A DNA stretch of 64,000 nt from Candidatus Bathyarchaeota archaeon. GTDB lineage: Archaea; Thermoproteota; Bathyarchaeia; Bathyarchaeales; Bathycorpusculaceae. The position numbers were made by a program, and so were the translations under genes. How positions within the stretch are numbered: the stretch's first letter is position 1; every line of letters starts with the position of its first letter. The stretch covers positions 186,001 through 250,000 of the forward strand of contig JAOZHW010000007.1 in the NCBI GenBank assembly GCA_026014685.1. The letters run 5' to 3'. A model generated the notes under the pieces. It searched no databases and was not told where the DNA came from. It saw nothing but the letters and a program-made list of their open reading frames with translations. Shown one piece after another: positions 52,472-61,359 of the stretch.

Positions 52472-53161
52472 TTGAGTATACTACCGAAAATAACCCGCAA
52501 CGAGAACTTCAAATCCATACTCGCTATCGCCATAATCGTAATCATAGTTTTAGGTTTCTTCTTTGGGCTACGGTTCGCCCTAAACACAGATGTCCCAGTT
52601 CGCGTTGTTGAAAGCGGCAGCATGTGTGTACCCTACGACGGCTTATGCGACGGCTGGAGCCACACCTTCGCCCAAACATTACACGTCGGCGACATCATAA
52701 TCATCCAAGGCGTAGACCCAAAAACCCTAAACGCAGATTACCCCAACAGCGACGTCATAGTCTACCTAAACCCCAACAACCCCTCAGCCACCCCAATTGT
52801 GCACAGAATAGTTTCAAAGTACGAAATCAACGGCACCCTTTACTTCCAAACTAAAGGCGACGGCAACGGCGACCCCTGGCCCAAAGAGGTTTCACCAAAC
52901 CAGTATGACTCCCGCACGCTCTGGAACAGCGGTCAAGGTGTACCCGAAAACCTCGTTATCGGCAAAGTTGTTATGCGTATCCCATGGTTTGGGCACATAA
53001 CGCTCTTTCTGAGAAACAACCCTGTGGGGTTACCGATTGTTATTGGGTTAATCATCTTGCTGTTGCTGGTTGAGTTCATCATACCTTTAATCAGGAAAAA
53101 AACGCAGCAACCACCACAACCTGCTATGCCAGAGACAGAAAAAGGAAATTTTGAAGTGTAA
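52472..53161 (+). CDS. archaeal signal peptidase I (Sec11-like)
   Basis: The 229-residue membrane protein has an N-terminal helix (about 15-34). The ESGSM motif gives nucleophile Ser50, IVHRIV gives His111 in place of bacterial Lys (the ER/archaeal Ser-His type), and KGDGNGDPWP gives Asp130/Asp134. A second membrane helix follows (about 182-205), then a basic Pro/Gln tail. It would cleave signal peptides of the many secreted proteins here. TTG start. Confidence 0.9.
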   Translation: MSILPKITRNENFKSILAIAIIVIIVLGFFFGLRFALNTDVPVRVVESGSMCVPYDGLCDGWSHTFAQTLHVGDIIIIQGVDPKTLNADYPNSDVIVYLNPNNPSATPIVHRIVSKYEINGTLYFQTKGDGNGDPWPKEVSPNQYDSRTLWNSGQGVPENLVIGKVVMRIPWFGHITLFLRNNPVGLPIVIGLIILLLLVEFIIPLIRKKTQQPPQPAMPETEKGNFEV

Positions 53162-53163
53162 AT

Positions 53164-53727
53164 TTATTTAAGCAGATTTGTCACGAATTGTCGGCATTTA
53201 GCGTCTACATCGTCACTGTTGGCAATTTTTGTAGCGGCTGTTAAAACCAAGTGGCTGTCGCTTGGAAGGTTCGCCACATCCGCCATCACAGCAGTTTGAT
53301 CCGCGTCGTCGATTTGTGCGCTGCCATAGCCGAACACGCCTACTTCTACGCCTGCGGGTTGAGTTAGACGGTTTAGATAAGTTTGGATGGCGCTTGCGGG
53401 TTTGCCTGCATAGATTGGGCCGCCCACCACCACAAGGTCATAGCTTGCGATGTCTGCAGCGGCGGAGCTTTTGACGCCTGCTAACGTAACGTCGTAGCCA
53501 GCTGCTTGTAGGTTGTAGCCGATTTTTGTAGCCACATCCTTAGCGCCACCGGTTAAACCAGGAGAATACACAATCAAGGCTTTGCCTGTTGCGTTTCCGT
53601 GTGGTAACGGATGCGTGTCAGTTGCCAAGTTACCTGCAACATCAAAGATCACTAAGGCGAAACCTGCAAAAACCGCAACAAAGAACACAGCGAAAACTAT
53701 CAGAATTATTTTCAGTATTTTGTTCAT
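53164..53727 (-). CDS. membrane-anchored flavodoxin-like protein
   Basis: The 187-residue protein has an N-terminal helix (about 5-27, LIVFAVFFVAVFAGFALVIF) and a flavodoxin fold: KALIVYSPGLTGGAKDVATKIG, YDLVVVGGPIYAGKPASAIQTY and VFGYGSAQ. The FMN phosphate loop is not a perfect T-G-N-T match. It is probably outside or membrane bound. A similar fold without an anchor is encoded next door. Confidence 0.78.
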   Translation of the reverse strand: MNKILKIILIVFAVFFVAVFAGFALVIFDVAGNLATDTHPLPHGNATGKALIVYSPGLTGGAKDVATKIGYNLQAAGYDVTLAGVKSSAAADIASYDLVVVGGPIYAGKPASAIQTYLNRLTQPAGVEVGVFGYGSAQIDDADQTAVMADVANLPSDSHLVLTAATKIANSDDVDAKCRQFVTNLLK

Positions 53728-53816
53728 GCTCGTCTCTTTTCCTCTCTGTCGAGGTAATTTGGATGATGAGATAAAAAGTTAGCCCGAGAAGAGAAGCAGT
53801 TTTTCATGCAGCCTTG

Positions 53817-54386
53817 TCAGGTTTGACTTGCTTTTTGAGCTAAATCTTTTGCCCAACTTCGAATTTCTTCCATATCACGCAGGTCGTAGACTCCAGGTGA
53901 GGTTTCTTTGAAACCGTCTTTTTCTAGCTGCTGACGAATTGAACCCAACGTTTTGCGGAACAAAAAATTCATCTTATTGTAATCAATCACTCCGCCAAAG
54001 AAACCCAAAGAGATGGGCTGCAGACTGTACTTGGTGACTTTGTCGGTTAAGGCGAACTTTCGGGTTACTTCTACGTCTTGGGTTTTGCCCTGTCGCTCCG
54101 AAACCGTCTTCATCGTCGAAGCAAACAATGCCAGTTTTTTGTTGGCGAAGTCGTTTTGGAAGCGTTTAAGAAAATCCTCTGCTTCACTGGTCCATTTTCC
54201 TATCTGTAACCCGCTGCCCACAACTATGAGCTCGTATGGGTTGAGGTCTTTGATTTTTTCTTCTTTAGCATTTACAACTTTAACGTCAAAGCCTTCGCCT
54301 CTGAGGACTGAGGCGATTTCTTCAGCTGTGCCTGCGGATGCGCCGTAGCGGGTGCCATAAACTATGAGTGCCTTCACGTTTTCCAC
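53817..54386 (-). CDS. flavodoxin-family protein (HemG/protoporphyrinogen-oxidase-like)
   Basis: The 189-residue protein starts KALIVYGTRYGASAGTAEEIASVL, the FMN loop of the HemG-type group, then LIVVGSGLQIGKWTSEAEDFL, and LALFASTMK. It likely binds FMN and moves electrons. The tail resembles that of HemG. It follows the other flavodoxin gene on the same strand with 89 bases between. Confidence 0.82.
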   Translation of the reverse strand: MENVKALIVYGTRYGASAGTAEEIASVLRGEGFDVKVVNAKEEKIKDLNPYELIVVGSGLQIGKWTSEAEDFLKRFQNDFANKKLALFASTMKTVSERQGKTQDVEVTRKFALTDKVTKYSLQPISLGFFGGVIDYNKMNFLFRKTLGSIRQQLEKDGFKETSPGVYDLRDMEEIRSWAKDLAQKASQT

Positions 54387-54499
54387 CAGTACCTACTCGG
54401 TTGAGTCGTTTAATAAAACTATGTCAACATATTTTCAGCGCTTTATAGAGGGTAGACGTCTATGCAGATCAAAACCTATTCTTCTTGCCATGCTTCTTG

Positions 54500-55012
54500 T
54501 CAGTTCATGGTGTCGGAGCCGAGCACTCTGCCAGAAACTTTGCCGATTACGCCGGGGCGAAGCGCCTGCACCATCCATGCGTCTGCGACTTCTGCGGGGA
54601 GGGGGTATGTGGGTTCGAAGCCCAATTTTGAGGCCGGCGTGAAACCGAACTTTGGGTAGTATGCTATGTGTCCGAGCACAAAAACGAGGTCTGTGCCTGT
54701 TTGATTTTGGAGTTCTAGGCCTTTATTGATGAGGGTGCCGCCTATGCCTTGCTTTTGGAACTCGGGGATGACGGCGAGGGGCGCGAGGAATGAGGCTTTG
54801 ATGTTGGGGGCGCCGACGACTGTTGCTTTGGAGAAGAGGATATGCCCAACTGGCTGTCCATCAACGTAAGCGAGTAGCGACAGCAACGGCTTGGCGGATG
54901 GGTCAACTAAGAGGTCACGGGTCAAGTTAACCTCTGCGTCCCTGTTGAAAGCCGCCCGCTCAACCAACAGTATGTCATTTAAGTCTGCGTCGGAGGTTTC
55001 ACGTATTAGCAT
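54500..55012 (-). CDS. GNAT-family N-acetyltransferase
   Basis: The GNAT fold is clear: LIRETSDADLNDI, HILFSKATV, LAPLAVIPEFQKQGIGGTLINKGLE (the acetyl-CoA loop Q-x-x-G-x-G/A) and VLGHIAYYPKFGFTPA. ATG 55012 is chosen: the frame is open to 55036, but promoter element C ends at 55042 and would start transcription near 55026, after that codon. From 55012 the protein has 170 residues and starts MLIRETSDAD, as relatives do. The substrate is unknown. Confidence 0.85.
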   Translation of the reverse strand: MLIRETSDADLNDILLVERAAFNRDAEVNLTRDLLVDPSAKPLLSLLAYVDGQPVGHILFSKATVVGAPNIKASFLAPLAVIPEFQKQGIGGTLINKGLELQNQTGTDLVFVLGHIAYYPKFGFTPASKLGFEPTYPLPAEVADAWMVQALRPGVIGKVSGRVLGSDTMN

Positions 55013-55041
55013 AAGCTTCACTTGGGCAATACTCATTCGCT

Positions 55042-55140
55042 TGTTCTTTATATAAGGGAGGGGAGGTACACGCTGAGAGGTCGCGTGGTTCCAGCTATTT
55101 GCGGATACGGAAACGTATGCGTCTCTAAAATAGAAGGGGG
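55042..55140 (-). repeat. dispersed promoter-associated element, copy C
   Basis: Read on the minus strand it has the hairpin ATACG-TTTC-CGTAT, the core CTGGAACCACGCGACC, and the TATA end CTCCCTTATATAAAG-AACAAG. Bases 55074-55111 match 15817-15854 exactly (38 bases). The hairpin loop differs from copy A while the stem is kept. The TATA sits right before the GNAT gene. Confidence 0.85.
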
Positions 55141-55158
55141 TTATTCAACCGAGAGCCG

Positions 55159-55416
55159 TTAGGTTTTTTCAATAACGTTGAGGACGTTTAGGGTTGAGTT
55201 TATCCATCTTAGGTAAGCATTAAGTGTTGCTCTAAGTGCAACCGTGTCTTCTGCAGTCACCATCAAAGTTAGGGTGCAATCACCTTTTTGAAGCGTTACT
55301 GATGAGCGGTGTGTTGGAGGTGCTTTGACTTCAGGCATCAACGCAGCAAGAAGGGTGTCGATTTGTTTTTGGTTCCCAAATCGTAAATGGATGGTGGCTT
55401 TTGCGTTTTTAGACAT
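55159..55416 (-). CDS. pcc1: KEOPS complex subunit Pcc1
   Basis: The 85-residue protein from ATG 55416 has the Pcc1 fold: AKATIHLRF, then LLAALMPEV, and a beta strand GDCTLTLMVTAEDTVALRATLNAYLRWI with a long C-terminal helix. It forms part of KEOPS, which makes tRNA t6A. Met9 of a longer frame (55440) is the better start. It lies downstream of eL43 in the exosome/proteasome operon, a well-known archaeal neighbourhood. Confidence 0.85.
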   Translation of the reverse strand: MSKNAKATIHLRFGNQKQIDTLLAALMPEVKAPPTHRSSVTLQKGDCTLTLMVTAEDTVALRATLNAYLRWINSTLNVLNVIEKT

Positions 55417-55483
55417 AACGTTCACTATGAACAAAAACAAGCATGATTAATAAACAAAAACTAAAAATTAAAAAAGGAAAAGT

Positions 55484-55819
55484 TTACTCGGTGGCTTCTT
55501 CTGTTGCCGGCTCAACCGATTCAACTTCAGCTTCAGAAGCCTGTTTTTGGGCTTCTTCCACTGGCATGCCTTTCGCTGCACGCTTCGCAACAGCGCCGAG
55601 TTTAGTGTGGGGCGTGTATGCTCCACCTGCAAATTTGAACCCACATTTCCCGCATTGCCAAACACCGACGCTTACCCGTTTAACTCGGGTGAAGCCGCAT
55701 TGTTGGCATCGGTGGGGTTTCTTGAGTTCAGTTATGACTTTAACGTAGCGTTTCCTTACTGTGGCGCCGTAACGTGTTCCGAGTCCTCGAGTTGGACCAA
55801 CTTTCTTCATCTTAGGCAA
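55484..55819 (-). CDS. rpl37ae: ribosomal protein eL43 (L37Ae)
   Basis: The 111-residue protein has TRGLGTRYGATVRKRYVKVI and the zinc ribbon CQQC...CGKCGF, hallmarks of eL43 of the large ribosomal subunit. The usual length is about 70-95; here an acidic tail of some 25 residues (EEAQKQASEAEVESVEPATEE) is added. The operon position after rrp42 is the classic archaeal one. Confidence 0.92.
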   Translation of the reverse strand: MPKMKKVGPTRGLGTRYGATVRKRYVKVITELKKPHRCQQCGFTRVKRVSVGVWQCGKCGFKFAGGAYTPHTKLGAVAKRAAKGMPVEEAQKQASEAEVESVEPATEEATE

Positions 55820-55825
55820 CTATGT

Positions 55826-56617
55826 TCACCAGTTGAGTTTCTTGCGCAGTTCTGCTGCTTTGTCCAGAGCAATCTTTGAGGCTTCTAAAATCTGTTGCGG
55901 TGTAAAAGAGCTCGACCCGCCCTTCTGAATGGCGCAGATGTTGCCGTCTTCGTTGGTTGCGAAGGTGATACGTGAGTCCATAACGGATTCTTCTTCAAGC
56001 CAGGGGTCAACTAGCAGTTTGTTGTTGATTTTGCCGATAGTGACAGTTATTGGGTGGCTTTTCATCGGTAGTGGTGTGTAGCCTTGTTTGATTTTGACTT
56101 CGCCGTCTTTAACTTCATAGTTAGGCATCTTTGTGTTTAGCAAAGCCGCGATGGCTGCGATGGCTGAAGCATCGATGAGGTTTCCGTCGTGGTTCAAAAC
56201 GTAGACGTCTACGAAAACCACAAAGACGTTTTTGCCTGGTTCAATGCAGAGTTTAGCGGTGTCGATTGCGTGTGATTCTCTTATGCCTCTGTCGACGACG
56301 CGTGCGAGCTCGATGCTGTTTTCGTCAGGTGGACCAGGCTCAAAGTTTGGTGAAGCAAGAGGAACGAGTTCTGCGTTGACGGTCATTACACCTTCGTTTG
56401 GTGTGTCTGGGAAAGGTTCACCTGTTTCGATTTTTACGCCGACGAGAACCTCGGTTTTTCCGAGTAAAACGCGGGCTGAGCCTTCAGCTTTCTCGATCAT
56501 TCCTTGTTCGATTTTGATTTCGCGGGTATCCAGTAAGCCTCTGTCGTCGAGGCGTTTGCCTTTTTCGAGGAGTGTTTCAATTTGCTTTAGACGTACTTTA
56601 GTTATAGGTGATGACAT
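55826..56617 (-). CDS. rrp42: exosome complex subunit Rrp42
   Basis: The 263-residue RNase PH-like protein is the inactive subunit of the archaeal exosome core; with Rrp41 it forms the hexameric ring that degrades RNA. DTREIKIEQG, VDVYVLNHDGNLIDASAIAAIAALLNTKMP and VTIGKINNKLLVDPWLEEE are typical. The start overlaps the rrp41 stop by one base, implying coupled production of the two ring subunits. Confidence 0.93.
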   Translation of the reverse strand: MSSPITKVRLKQIETLLEKGKRLDDRGLLDTREIKIEQGMIEKAEGSARVLLGKTEVLVGVKIETGEPFPDTPNEGVMTVNAELVPLASPNFEPGPPDENSIELARVVDRGIRESHAIDTAKLCIEPGKNVFVVFVDVYVLNHDGNLIDASAIAAIAALLNTKMPNYEVKDGEVKIKQGYTPLPMKSHPITVTIGKINNKLLVDPWLEEESVMDSRITFATNEDGNICAIQKGGSSSFTPQQILEASKIALDKAAELRKKLNW

Positions 56618-57351
56618 TACTCTTCGACCTCCTTAACAACCATGTACTTAGTTTTGAGTGCTTCTTTCTGCAGGGCGTAGATTTTCTTGCAGCCATCCAT
56701 TGCCATGTTGACTGCTTTCTCGAATTCATCAGGGCTCAGGATACCGTCCATCTGCAGCAAGGTAACAGCGTTTAAGCTGGGCATGTAGGCAACAGGCACG
56801 TCTGCACAACCGAGTTTATCCTCAGCGTCATAGAGGTCCAAGACGACTGTATCGTCAACTTTGCCTGCGGCGCATGCCGCAACTAAGTCACGCATGGGAA
56901 CTCCTGCGTCAGCGATTGCCAACGCTGCGGCGGTTATGCTTGCGCATCTGGTTCCGCCGTCTGCTTGCAGGACTTCTACGAAAACATCTACACCTGTGCG
57001 GGGGTAAAGTTCCAAGAAAAGTGCTGGTTCAAGGGATTCTTTTATGACTTTGCTGAGTTCTACTTCGCGGCGTGAGGGTGCAGGGGATTTGCGTTCCTGT
57101 ACACTGAAAGGTGCCATGTGGTAGCGGCATCTTAGAACCATTCTGTCTGGTTGTGCTAGGTGTTTGGGGTGCATTTCTCTTGGGCCGAATGCTGCGGCTA
57201 AAATTTTGTTTTTGCCGTGTTCAATGTAGGCTGAGCCGTCTGCGTTTGAGAGTACGCCGACTTGAAGTTTTAGGGGGCGAAGTTCATCCGCTTTTCGTCC
57301 GTCTCCACGGATGCCCTTTTTGTCGATTAGTTTATCGGGTTTTTCATTCAA
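56617..57351 (-). CDS. rrp41: exosome complex catalytic subunit Rrp41
   Basis: The 244-residue RNase PH domain carries [55 protein letters not shown] and a [20 protein letters not shown] strand with the catalytic Asp pair. It is the phosphorolytic subunit. Order rrp4-rrp41-rrp42 with overlaps of 8 and 1 bases matches most archaea. Confidence 0.94.
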   Translation of the reverse strand: MNEKPDKLIDKKGIRGDGRKADELRPLKLQVGVLSNADGSAYIEHGKNKILAAAFGPREMHPKHLAQPDRMVLRCRYHMAPFSVQERKSPAPSRREVELSKVIKESLEPALFLELYPRTGVDVFVEVLQADGGTRCASITAAALAIADAGVPMRDLVAACAAGKVDDTVVLDLYDAEDKLGCADVPVAYMPSLNAVTLLQMDGILSPDEFEKAVNMAMDGCKKIYALQKEALKTKYMVVKEVEE

Positions 57352-58060
57352 CTTTATTTTCCTCCAATTTAGCTGGTTGTTTCTTTTCTTTCAATAACTG
57401 CGTGATGCGGTCAGTTAAGCCGCTGGTGTGGGATTCTTCTTCAATTTTACGTATGGCTCCGATGGCAACTTCCTCATCTTCAGGGGTTTTGCCAGTGACC
57501 AAGACCACACCGTTTAAGCCGAGTATGATTTGGCAGTTGGTTTCCTGTTTAATCATAGAAATCATGGAGCCTTTGCGTCCGATGATGCGTGGAATCTTTG
57601 TCGGGGTCACTCTGAGAATTTGACCGCGTGTAATCTTGCCCAAGCCGGGTTCGCCCACGGTTAATTGGGGGTCGTGTGCGCGGTCGTAGGATGCGATTTT
57701 GGCAACGATTAGGTCGCCTGCGTTTAGGACTGCACTTAATTCATCGTTTTGGGGTTTGAAGGGTCTGCTCAAGACATCTGAGGCTCGGAGCATGGCTGTG
57801 TAGGGTGCTTTGATGTCCACTGTCCAGCCGTTGAAGCCTACTTCAATGACTGTGCCGATAACTATGTCACCTGTTTTTGGGACATAGAATGCTCTGAGTG
57901 CAACGACGTTGACTTTTTTGTTGTCGCTGTCTACGAGTCCAATCCTTGAGGCATAAATCTTGCCGTTTTCTACAAACGTGTTTTCGCCGGGTAAGTAGTC
58001 GCCTTCAGCGAGTAATTCTCCGGGCGTTACGAGCTGTTTTTTTTCAAAGAATGCTGGCAT
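57344..58060 (-). CDS. rrp4: exosome RNA-binding cap subunit Rrp4
   Basis: The 238-residue protein has an N-terminal domain ([19 protein letters not shown]), an S1 domain ([20 protein letters not shown], about 65-140) and a KH domain with [18 protein letters not shown] (about 160-180). It caps the exosome and guides RNA in. It lies between sbds and rrp41. Confidence 0.94.
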   Translation of the reverse strand: MPAFFEKKQLVTPGELLAEGDYLPGENTFVENGKIYASRIGLVDSDNKKVNVVALRAFYVPKTGDIVIGTVIEVGFNGWTVDIKAPYTAMLRASDVLSRPFKPQNDELSAVLNAGDLIVAKIASYDRAHDPQLTVGEPGLGKITRGQILRVTPTKIPRIIGRKGSMISMIKQETNCQIILGLNGVVLVTGKTPEDEEVAIGAIRKIEEESHTSGLTDRITQLLKEKKQPAKLEENKVE

Positions 58061-58090
58061 AAAATCACCATTTTTTGTTTTTCATGTTAC

Positions 58091-58777
58091 TTAGATTATT
58101 TTTGCTTCTCCACTTCCTTTAGTTACGTCGCCCAACTTATTTAGCAGTGAAGCGTATGATCCTGCGGGCAACTCGAGTTCACCGTACCATGAGCCGTCAC
58201 CGCGCCATTCTTCCCGTTTTATGGTGCCGAGTGCTTTGACGGTGCCGTATGCTCTGGCGGCGTACTGTGTGGGAATTTTTACTGCAACCTTGATTTGCTC
58301 CACTTTGAGTGGCAGTATGGGTCGCAGAAGTTTAACTATGTCTTTGGCTTGTTCCTCGACAGGTTTGTACGGGTCGATGGGGTAGCGGATTTGCTCCATG
58401 GCGTTTTCGATGCGCATGGGTGGATGCGGCAAGTTGGTTTTTGGGTCAACTGCCTGACGAGAAATGAAGTCGATTACTTGTCTTTTTTTGTCTTCGACCA
58501 TTTTTCTTCTTTGGTCGGTTGTAAGCTGGAGGGTTCCTTTCTTTATGATTTCATCTGCGATTTTGAGTGGATCCACCGTTTTGAAGGCTTTTTTCATGGC
58601 TTCTTCGGAGACTTTGGTGCCTTTGTTTGCGTCAGAAAAAATGATTTCTGCAGCTAAAACCTCGGTTATTCCTGAGATTTTGCCGCTTCGGTAGTCTAGT
58701 GCTTTGTTGGGTTTTACTAGGATTTCGAAGTGTTCGTTTTCTCGGGTTAAGCGTGCGACGGTGAACTTTTCACTCAT
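58091..58777 (-). CDS. sbds: ribosome maturation protein SBDS
   Basis: The 228-residue protein has the SBDS N-terminal FYSH domain (FEILVKPNKALDYRSGK, then EAMKKAFKT), the middle domain with LTTDQRRKMVEDKKRQVIDFISRQAVDP and IRYPIDPYKP, and a C-terminal ferredoxin-like domain. It helps release the anti-association factor (aIF6) from the large ribosomal subunit. It lies 8 bases after psmA. Confidence 0.93.
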   Translation of the reverse strand: MSEKFTVARLTRENEHFEILVKPNKALDYRSGKISGITEVLAAEIIFSDANKGTKVSEEAMKKAFKTVDPLKIADEIIKKGTLQLTTDQRRKMVEDKKRQVIDFISRQAVDPKTNLPHPPMRIENAMEQIRYPIDPYKPVEEQAKDIVKLLRPILPLKVEQIKVAVKIPTQYAARAYGTVKALGTIKREEWRGDGSWYGELELPAGSYASLLNKLGDVTKGSGEAKII

Positions 58778-58784
58778 TACTTTG

Positions 58785-59513
58785 TCACTTGCTTGAACCC
58801 AGCTCTTTAATGTAACCTTCGACTTTGTCGTCGCTTAGCATTTCCATCTTTTTGGTTGAGGCTGGGATGATCGCTATTTTGATTCTTGGCGGTAGCTGCC
58901 GTGCTTCCAGTGCCTTTATGAGGCATTTCACTGCCAGTTTGATGGTGCTGTCTAGTTTTAGGTCTTCTTTGTATTCCTCTTTTAGGATGTTTAGGACTGT
59001 TTCTCGTCCTGCACCCAACGCAGTGGCTTTGTATCCGCGGTATGTTCCACTTGGATGTGTGCCGAATACTCGTGCGCCTGTTTTGTCGACACCGCCGAAG
59101 ATTATGGATACACCGAACGGTCGGACACCTGCATGTTGGGTGTACATTTGTTGGATATCGCAGATGCGTTTGGTGACGACTTCTACATCGATGGGTTCAT
59201 CGTATGTTAGTTTGTTACTTTGAGCATAGATGCGTGCTTGATCGATTAGGATTCTTGCGTCGCTGCTTAATCCAACGATGGCTGCGCCTATGTGGTCGTC
59301 TACGCGGAAGATTTTGTATGAGAAGCCTGCTTCTTCGAGGGCTTCTATGTTTTCCTCGGACCCCAAGACTAAGCCGTCTGAGGTTTGGATGCCAAGTATG
59401 GTGGCTCCGCGGTTGACGAGTTCCATCGCGTATTCGACTTGGAAGAGTCGACCATCAGGCGAGAAAACTGTGATTGCACGGTCATATGCTCCTGGTGCTG
59501 CAAATACGGACAT
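58785..59513 (-). CDS. psmA: 20S proteasome subunit alpha
   Basis: The 242-residue alpha subunit has the N-terminal gate segment AYDRAITVFSPDGRLFQVEYAMELVNRGATILGIQ and the ring helix with GVRPFGVSIIFGG. No catalytic Thr is expected in alpha subunits. It leads the operon, with GAGGTT before the ATG and a TATA-like TTTTATAG near 59584-59591. No beta subunit is in the window. Confidence 0.94.
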   Translation of the reverse strand: MSVFAAPGAYDRAITVFSPDGRLFQVEYAMELVNRGATILGIQTSDGLVLGSEENIEALEEAGFSYKIFRVDDHIGAAIVGLSSDARILIDQARIYAQSNKLTYDEPIDVEVVTKRICDIQQMYTQHAGVRPFGVSIIFGGVDKTGARVFGTHPSGTYRGYKATALGAGRETVLNILKEEYKEDLKLDSTIKLAVKCLIKALEARQLPPRIKIAIIPASTKKMEMLSDDKVEGYIKELGSSK

Positions 59514-59619
59514 AATATGTTAACCTCATTTATCCTGTTGACTTTTTCACAGACTCATACAATAACTATACTAAAAACCTTCCTATAAAAGGAAAACCTA
59601 AAACTTGTCCAACACAGGG

Positions 59620-59640
59620 GCTAAAAAGGCGCTTTTTAGC
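59620..59640. promoter_or_regulatory. palindromic hairpin upstream of the psmA operon
   Basis: GCTAAAAAG and CTTTTTAGC are perfect 9-base complements around GCG. It lies about 30-55 bases upstream of the psmA TATA box, where archaeal activators bind. It could also be a terminator on the plus strand, but no T-run follows. Confidence 0.55.
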
Positions 59641-59686
59641 AGCAAAACAGACCACAAGAGGCGTTATCAGTTACAATTTTCTCTTT

Positions 59687-59781
59687 CCCTCTTATTTAGG
59701 GACGCATACGAACGTACCTACAACTTCTGGAGCCACGCGACGTCTCAAAGCTGACCTCCCCTCCCTTATATAAAGAACAAA
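59687..59781 (+). repeat. dispersed promoter-associated element, copy D
   Basis: It has CTTATTTAGGGACGCATACG at the left, TACG-AA-CGTA as the hairpin, CCACGCGAC and TCTCA in the core, and CTCCCTTATATAAAGAACAA at the right. It is more divergent than A and C in the middle. It points at the 3' end of the beta-propeller gene on the other strand, so no coding gene lies downstream in its orientation. Confidence 0.8.
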
Positions 59782-59821
59782 CTGGTTAAGCAAATGGAGA
59801 GGTTACTACATCAAAAAGTGG

Positions 59822-61192
59822 CTATGTACAGGCTGTGAGCCAGAGGTCACCAGCAATAAACACTTGGTCGCCGTCTTTTACTGGCGGCAGAACAAAATGG
59901 TCGAACCGATGGAGCTCCGTCAAGTTGCCTGTTGAAGCGTCCAATATCCAAAGCGAAGTGTGTTCCGTTAAATAAACTGTACCCTTGTTGACGACCATGC
60001 CTGCTGAGGGACTATAAAAGCTACCCTTGTTCTCTATCACTTGTATCCACGTCAGGTTGCCGTTGGGTAAGTCAAGGCTACAGACGACTCCTGTGTACGT
60101 GTAGTTTTTGTTTGAACTGCTGGTTACCAGTTTTTGGGTTACACCGAAGCTCCAGTATAAACGGTTGTTTTTAGTGTCAATTTGAATGGGGTATGTTGTC
60201 AGGGTTATTTTGTCATCGTCCACATTAGTCAACAGGTTTTTGCTGTCAATATTACTTATCCACACCTGTTTGCCTTCAGAGACGTTTACTGCATAGAGGT
60301 TGCCGTTACCAGCGCCAAAAAATAACAGGTTCCCATTTGATGTTGCCTGATAGATTGAAGCGCCGACATCGAAAGTCCAAAGGATTTTACCTGAGGTTTC
60401 ATCTAAAGAAATGAGTTGTGTAATGTTAGCTATTATGACTTGACGTTGGGTGATAGCTATAATAATTGGAAGAGTTTCAAGTGTTGATTCTGTGTTTGTT
60501 TGCCAAAGGATATTGCCGTTTTTTGTGTCCAGCTTGAAAAAGTATACGTCTGATGCGTTGCCGCCAATACAGTATACCCAACTACCATCAAATGTGTTGC
60601 CGACCAATGGAAACCCACTAACCCGCCAATTTTTGAGGTCAGTAATGTTGCCAACGGTTCTCCCGTAATAGCGTACAGCCTCCCATATCAAATCCCCCGT
60701 CGATGCATTAATAGCAATAACATAACCCCCGAAACCTGCTGAAACAGCAAAAACCCTTCCATTATTCACTATAACCGTGTCAGCTACATGAAATCGGACC
60801 GCTGTCCCATATTGGATCCATTTGAATTGTCCTGTAGCTTCATCCAAACAGCCAACCGCGCCATGTCTTTTGGCTCCACAAACAATTCCCTCAGAAACCA
60901 CCAATTCGCTTTGAATCAGTGCACCTAAGCCCAAACCTGAACCGTTCCAGATGGATCGCCCAGTTTTGGCGTCATAACAGTTTACGTTGTATTGTGCGTC
61001 TGTGGTAAACACTTTGCCATTAGCGCTTGTCAGTGCAGTTGCGAAGTGCCCGATTGGGCGTTGCCATGAACCTATTGGTTCTTCTGGACTGAGAAGGCTG
61101 TTTTGGTAGATTACTAAAGAAGAAACTGCTATGGCCGTAACCAAAAATGTGGCAAGGATTACTTTGATTTGCCGATTCATCTTCCTTCTCAA
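59822..61192 (-). CDS. PQQ-like beta-propeller protein with N-terminal anchor
   Basis: The 456-residue protein has a membrane helix (about 9-29, VILATFLVTAIAVSSLVIY) and propeller repeats: YDAKTGRSIWNGS, DEATGQFKWIQY, NASTGDLIWEAV, DTKNGNILWQT, DETSGKILWTF, NVSEGKQVWISN. It lies outside the cell. It lacks the C-terminal anchor of the 828-residue protein at 40 kb but has the same repeat type. Function unknown; PQQ binding is not shown. Confidence 0.83.
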   Translation of the reverse strand: MRRKMNRQIKVILATFLVTAIAVSSLVIYQNSLLSPEEPIGSWQRPIGHFATALTSANGKVFTTDAQYNVNCYDAKTGRSIWNGSGLGLGALIQSELVVSEGIVCGAKRHGAVGCLDEATGQFKWIQYGTAVRFHVADTVIVNNGRVFAVSAGFGGYVIAINASTGDLIWEAVRYYGRTVGNITDLKNWRVSGFPLVGNTFDGSWVYCIGGNASDVYFFKLDTKNGNILWQTNTESTLETLPIIIAITQRQVIIANITQLISLDETSGKILWTFDVGASIYQATSNGNLLFFGAGNGNLYAVNVSEGKQVWISNIDSKNLLTNVDDDKITLTTYPIQIDTKNNRLYWSFGVTQKLVTSSSNKNYTYTGVVCSLDLPNGNLTWIQVIENKGSFYSPSAGMVVNKGTVYLTEHTSLWILDASTGNLTELHRFDHFVLPPVKDGDQVFIAGDLWLTACT

Positions 61193-61359
61193 TCTGCTCG
61201 TGGGTTATCCGATCTTATATCGTTTTGCAGTTTTCCGTTGTTATTCAAGGGGACCATTTTTGCTATTAAATCTAAGTTGATAACAAAAAGCAATTAGAGA
61301 AATCTTTACATCTCCCCCACCTCAAATTAACTATCAAACCCGCCTCGAGAAGCCCGCAT

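Larger units (their letters stand above)
59514..59821. other. non-coding region upstream of psmA with hairpin and element D
   Basis: This 308-base gap holds the psmA promoter (TATA-like TTTTATAG at about 59584-59591, minus strand), a hairpin at 59620-59640 and element D at 59687-59781. No believable gene is seen; a 13-codon frame after element D (ATGGAGAGG...) is too short to trust. Confidence 0.6.

Noticed and set aside
55441-55483. rpoP gene often found between eL43 and pcc1
   Set aside because: The gap is only 43 bases, so it is not here.
59787-59830. 13-codon frame after element D
   Set aside because: Too short, and it runs into the 3' end of the beta-propeller gene.
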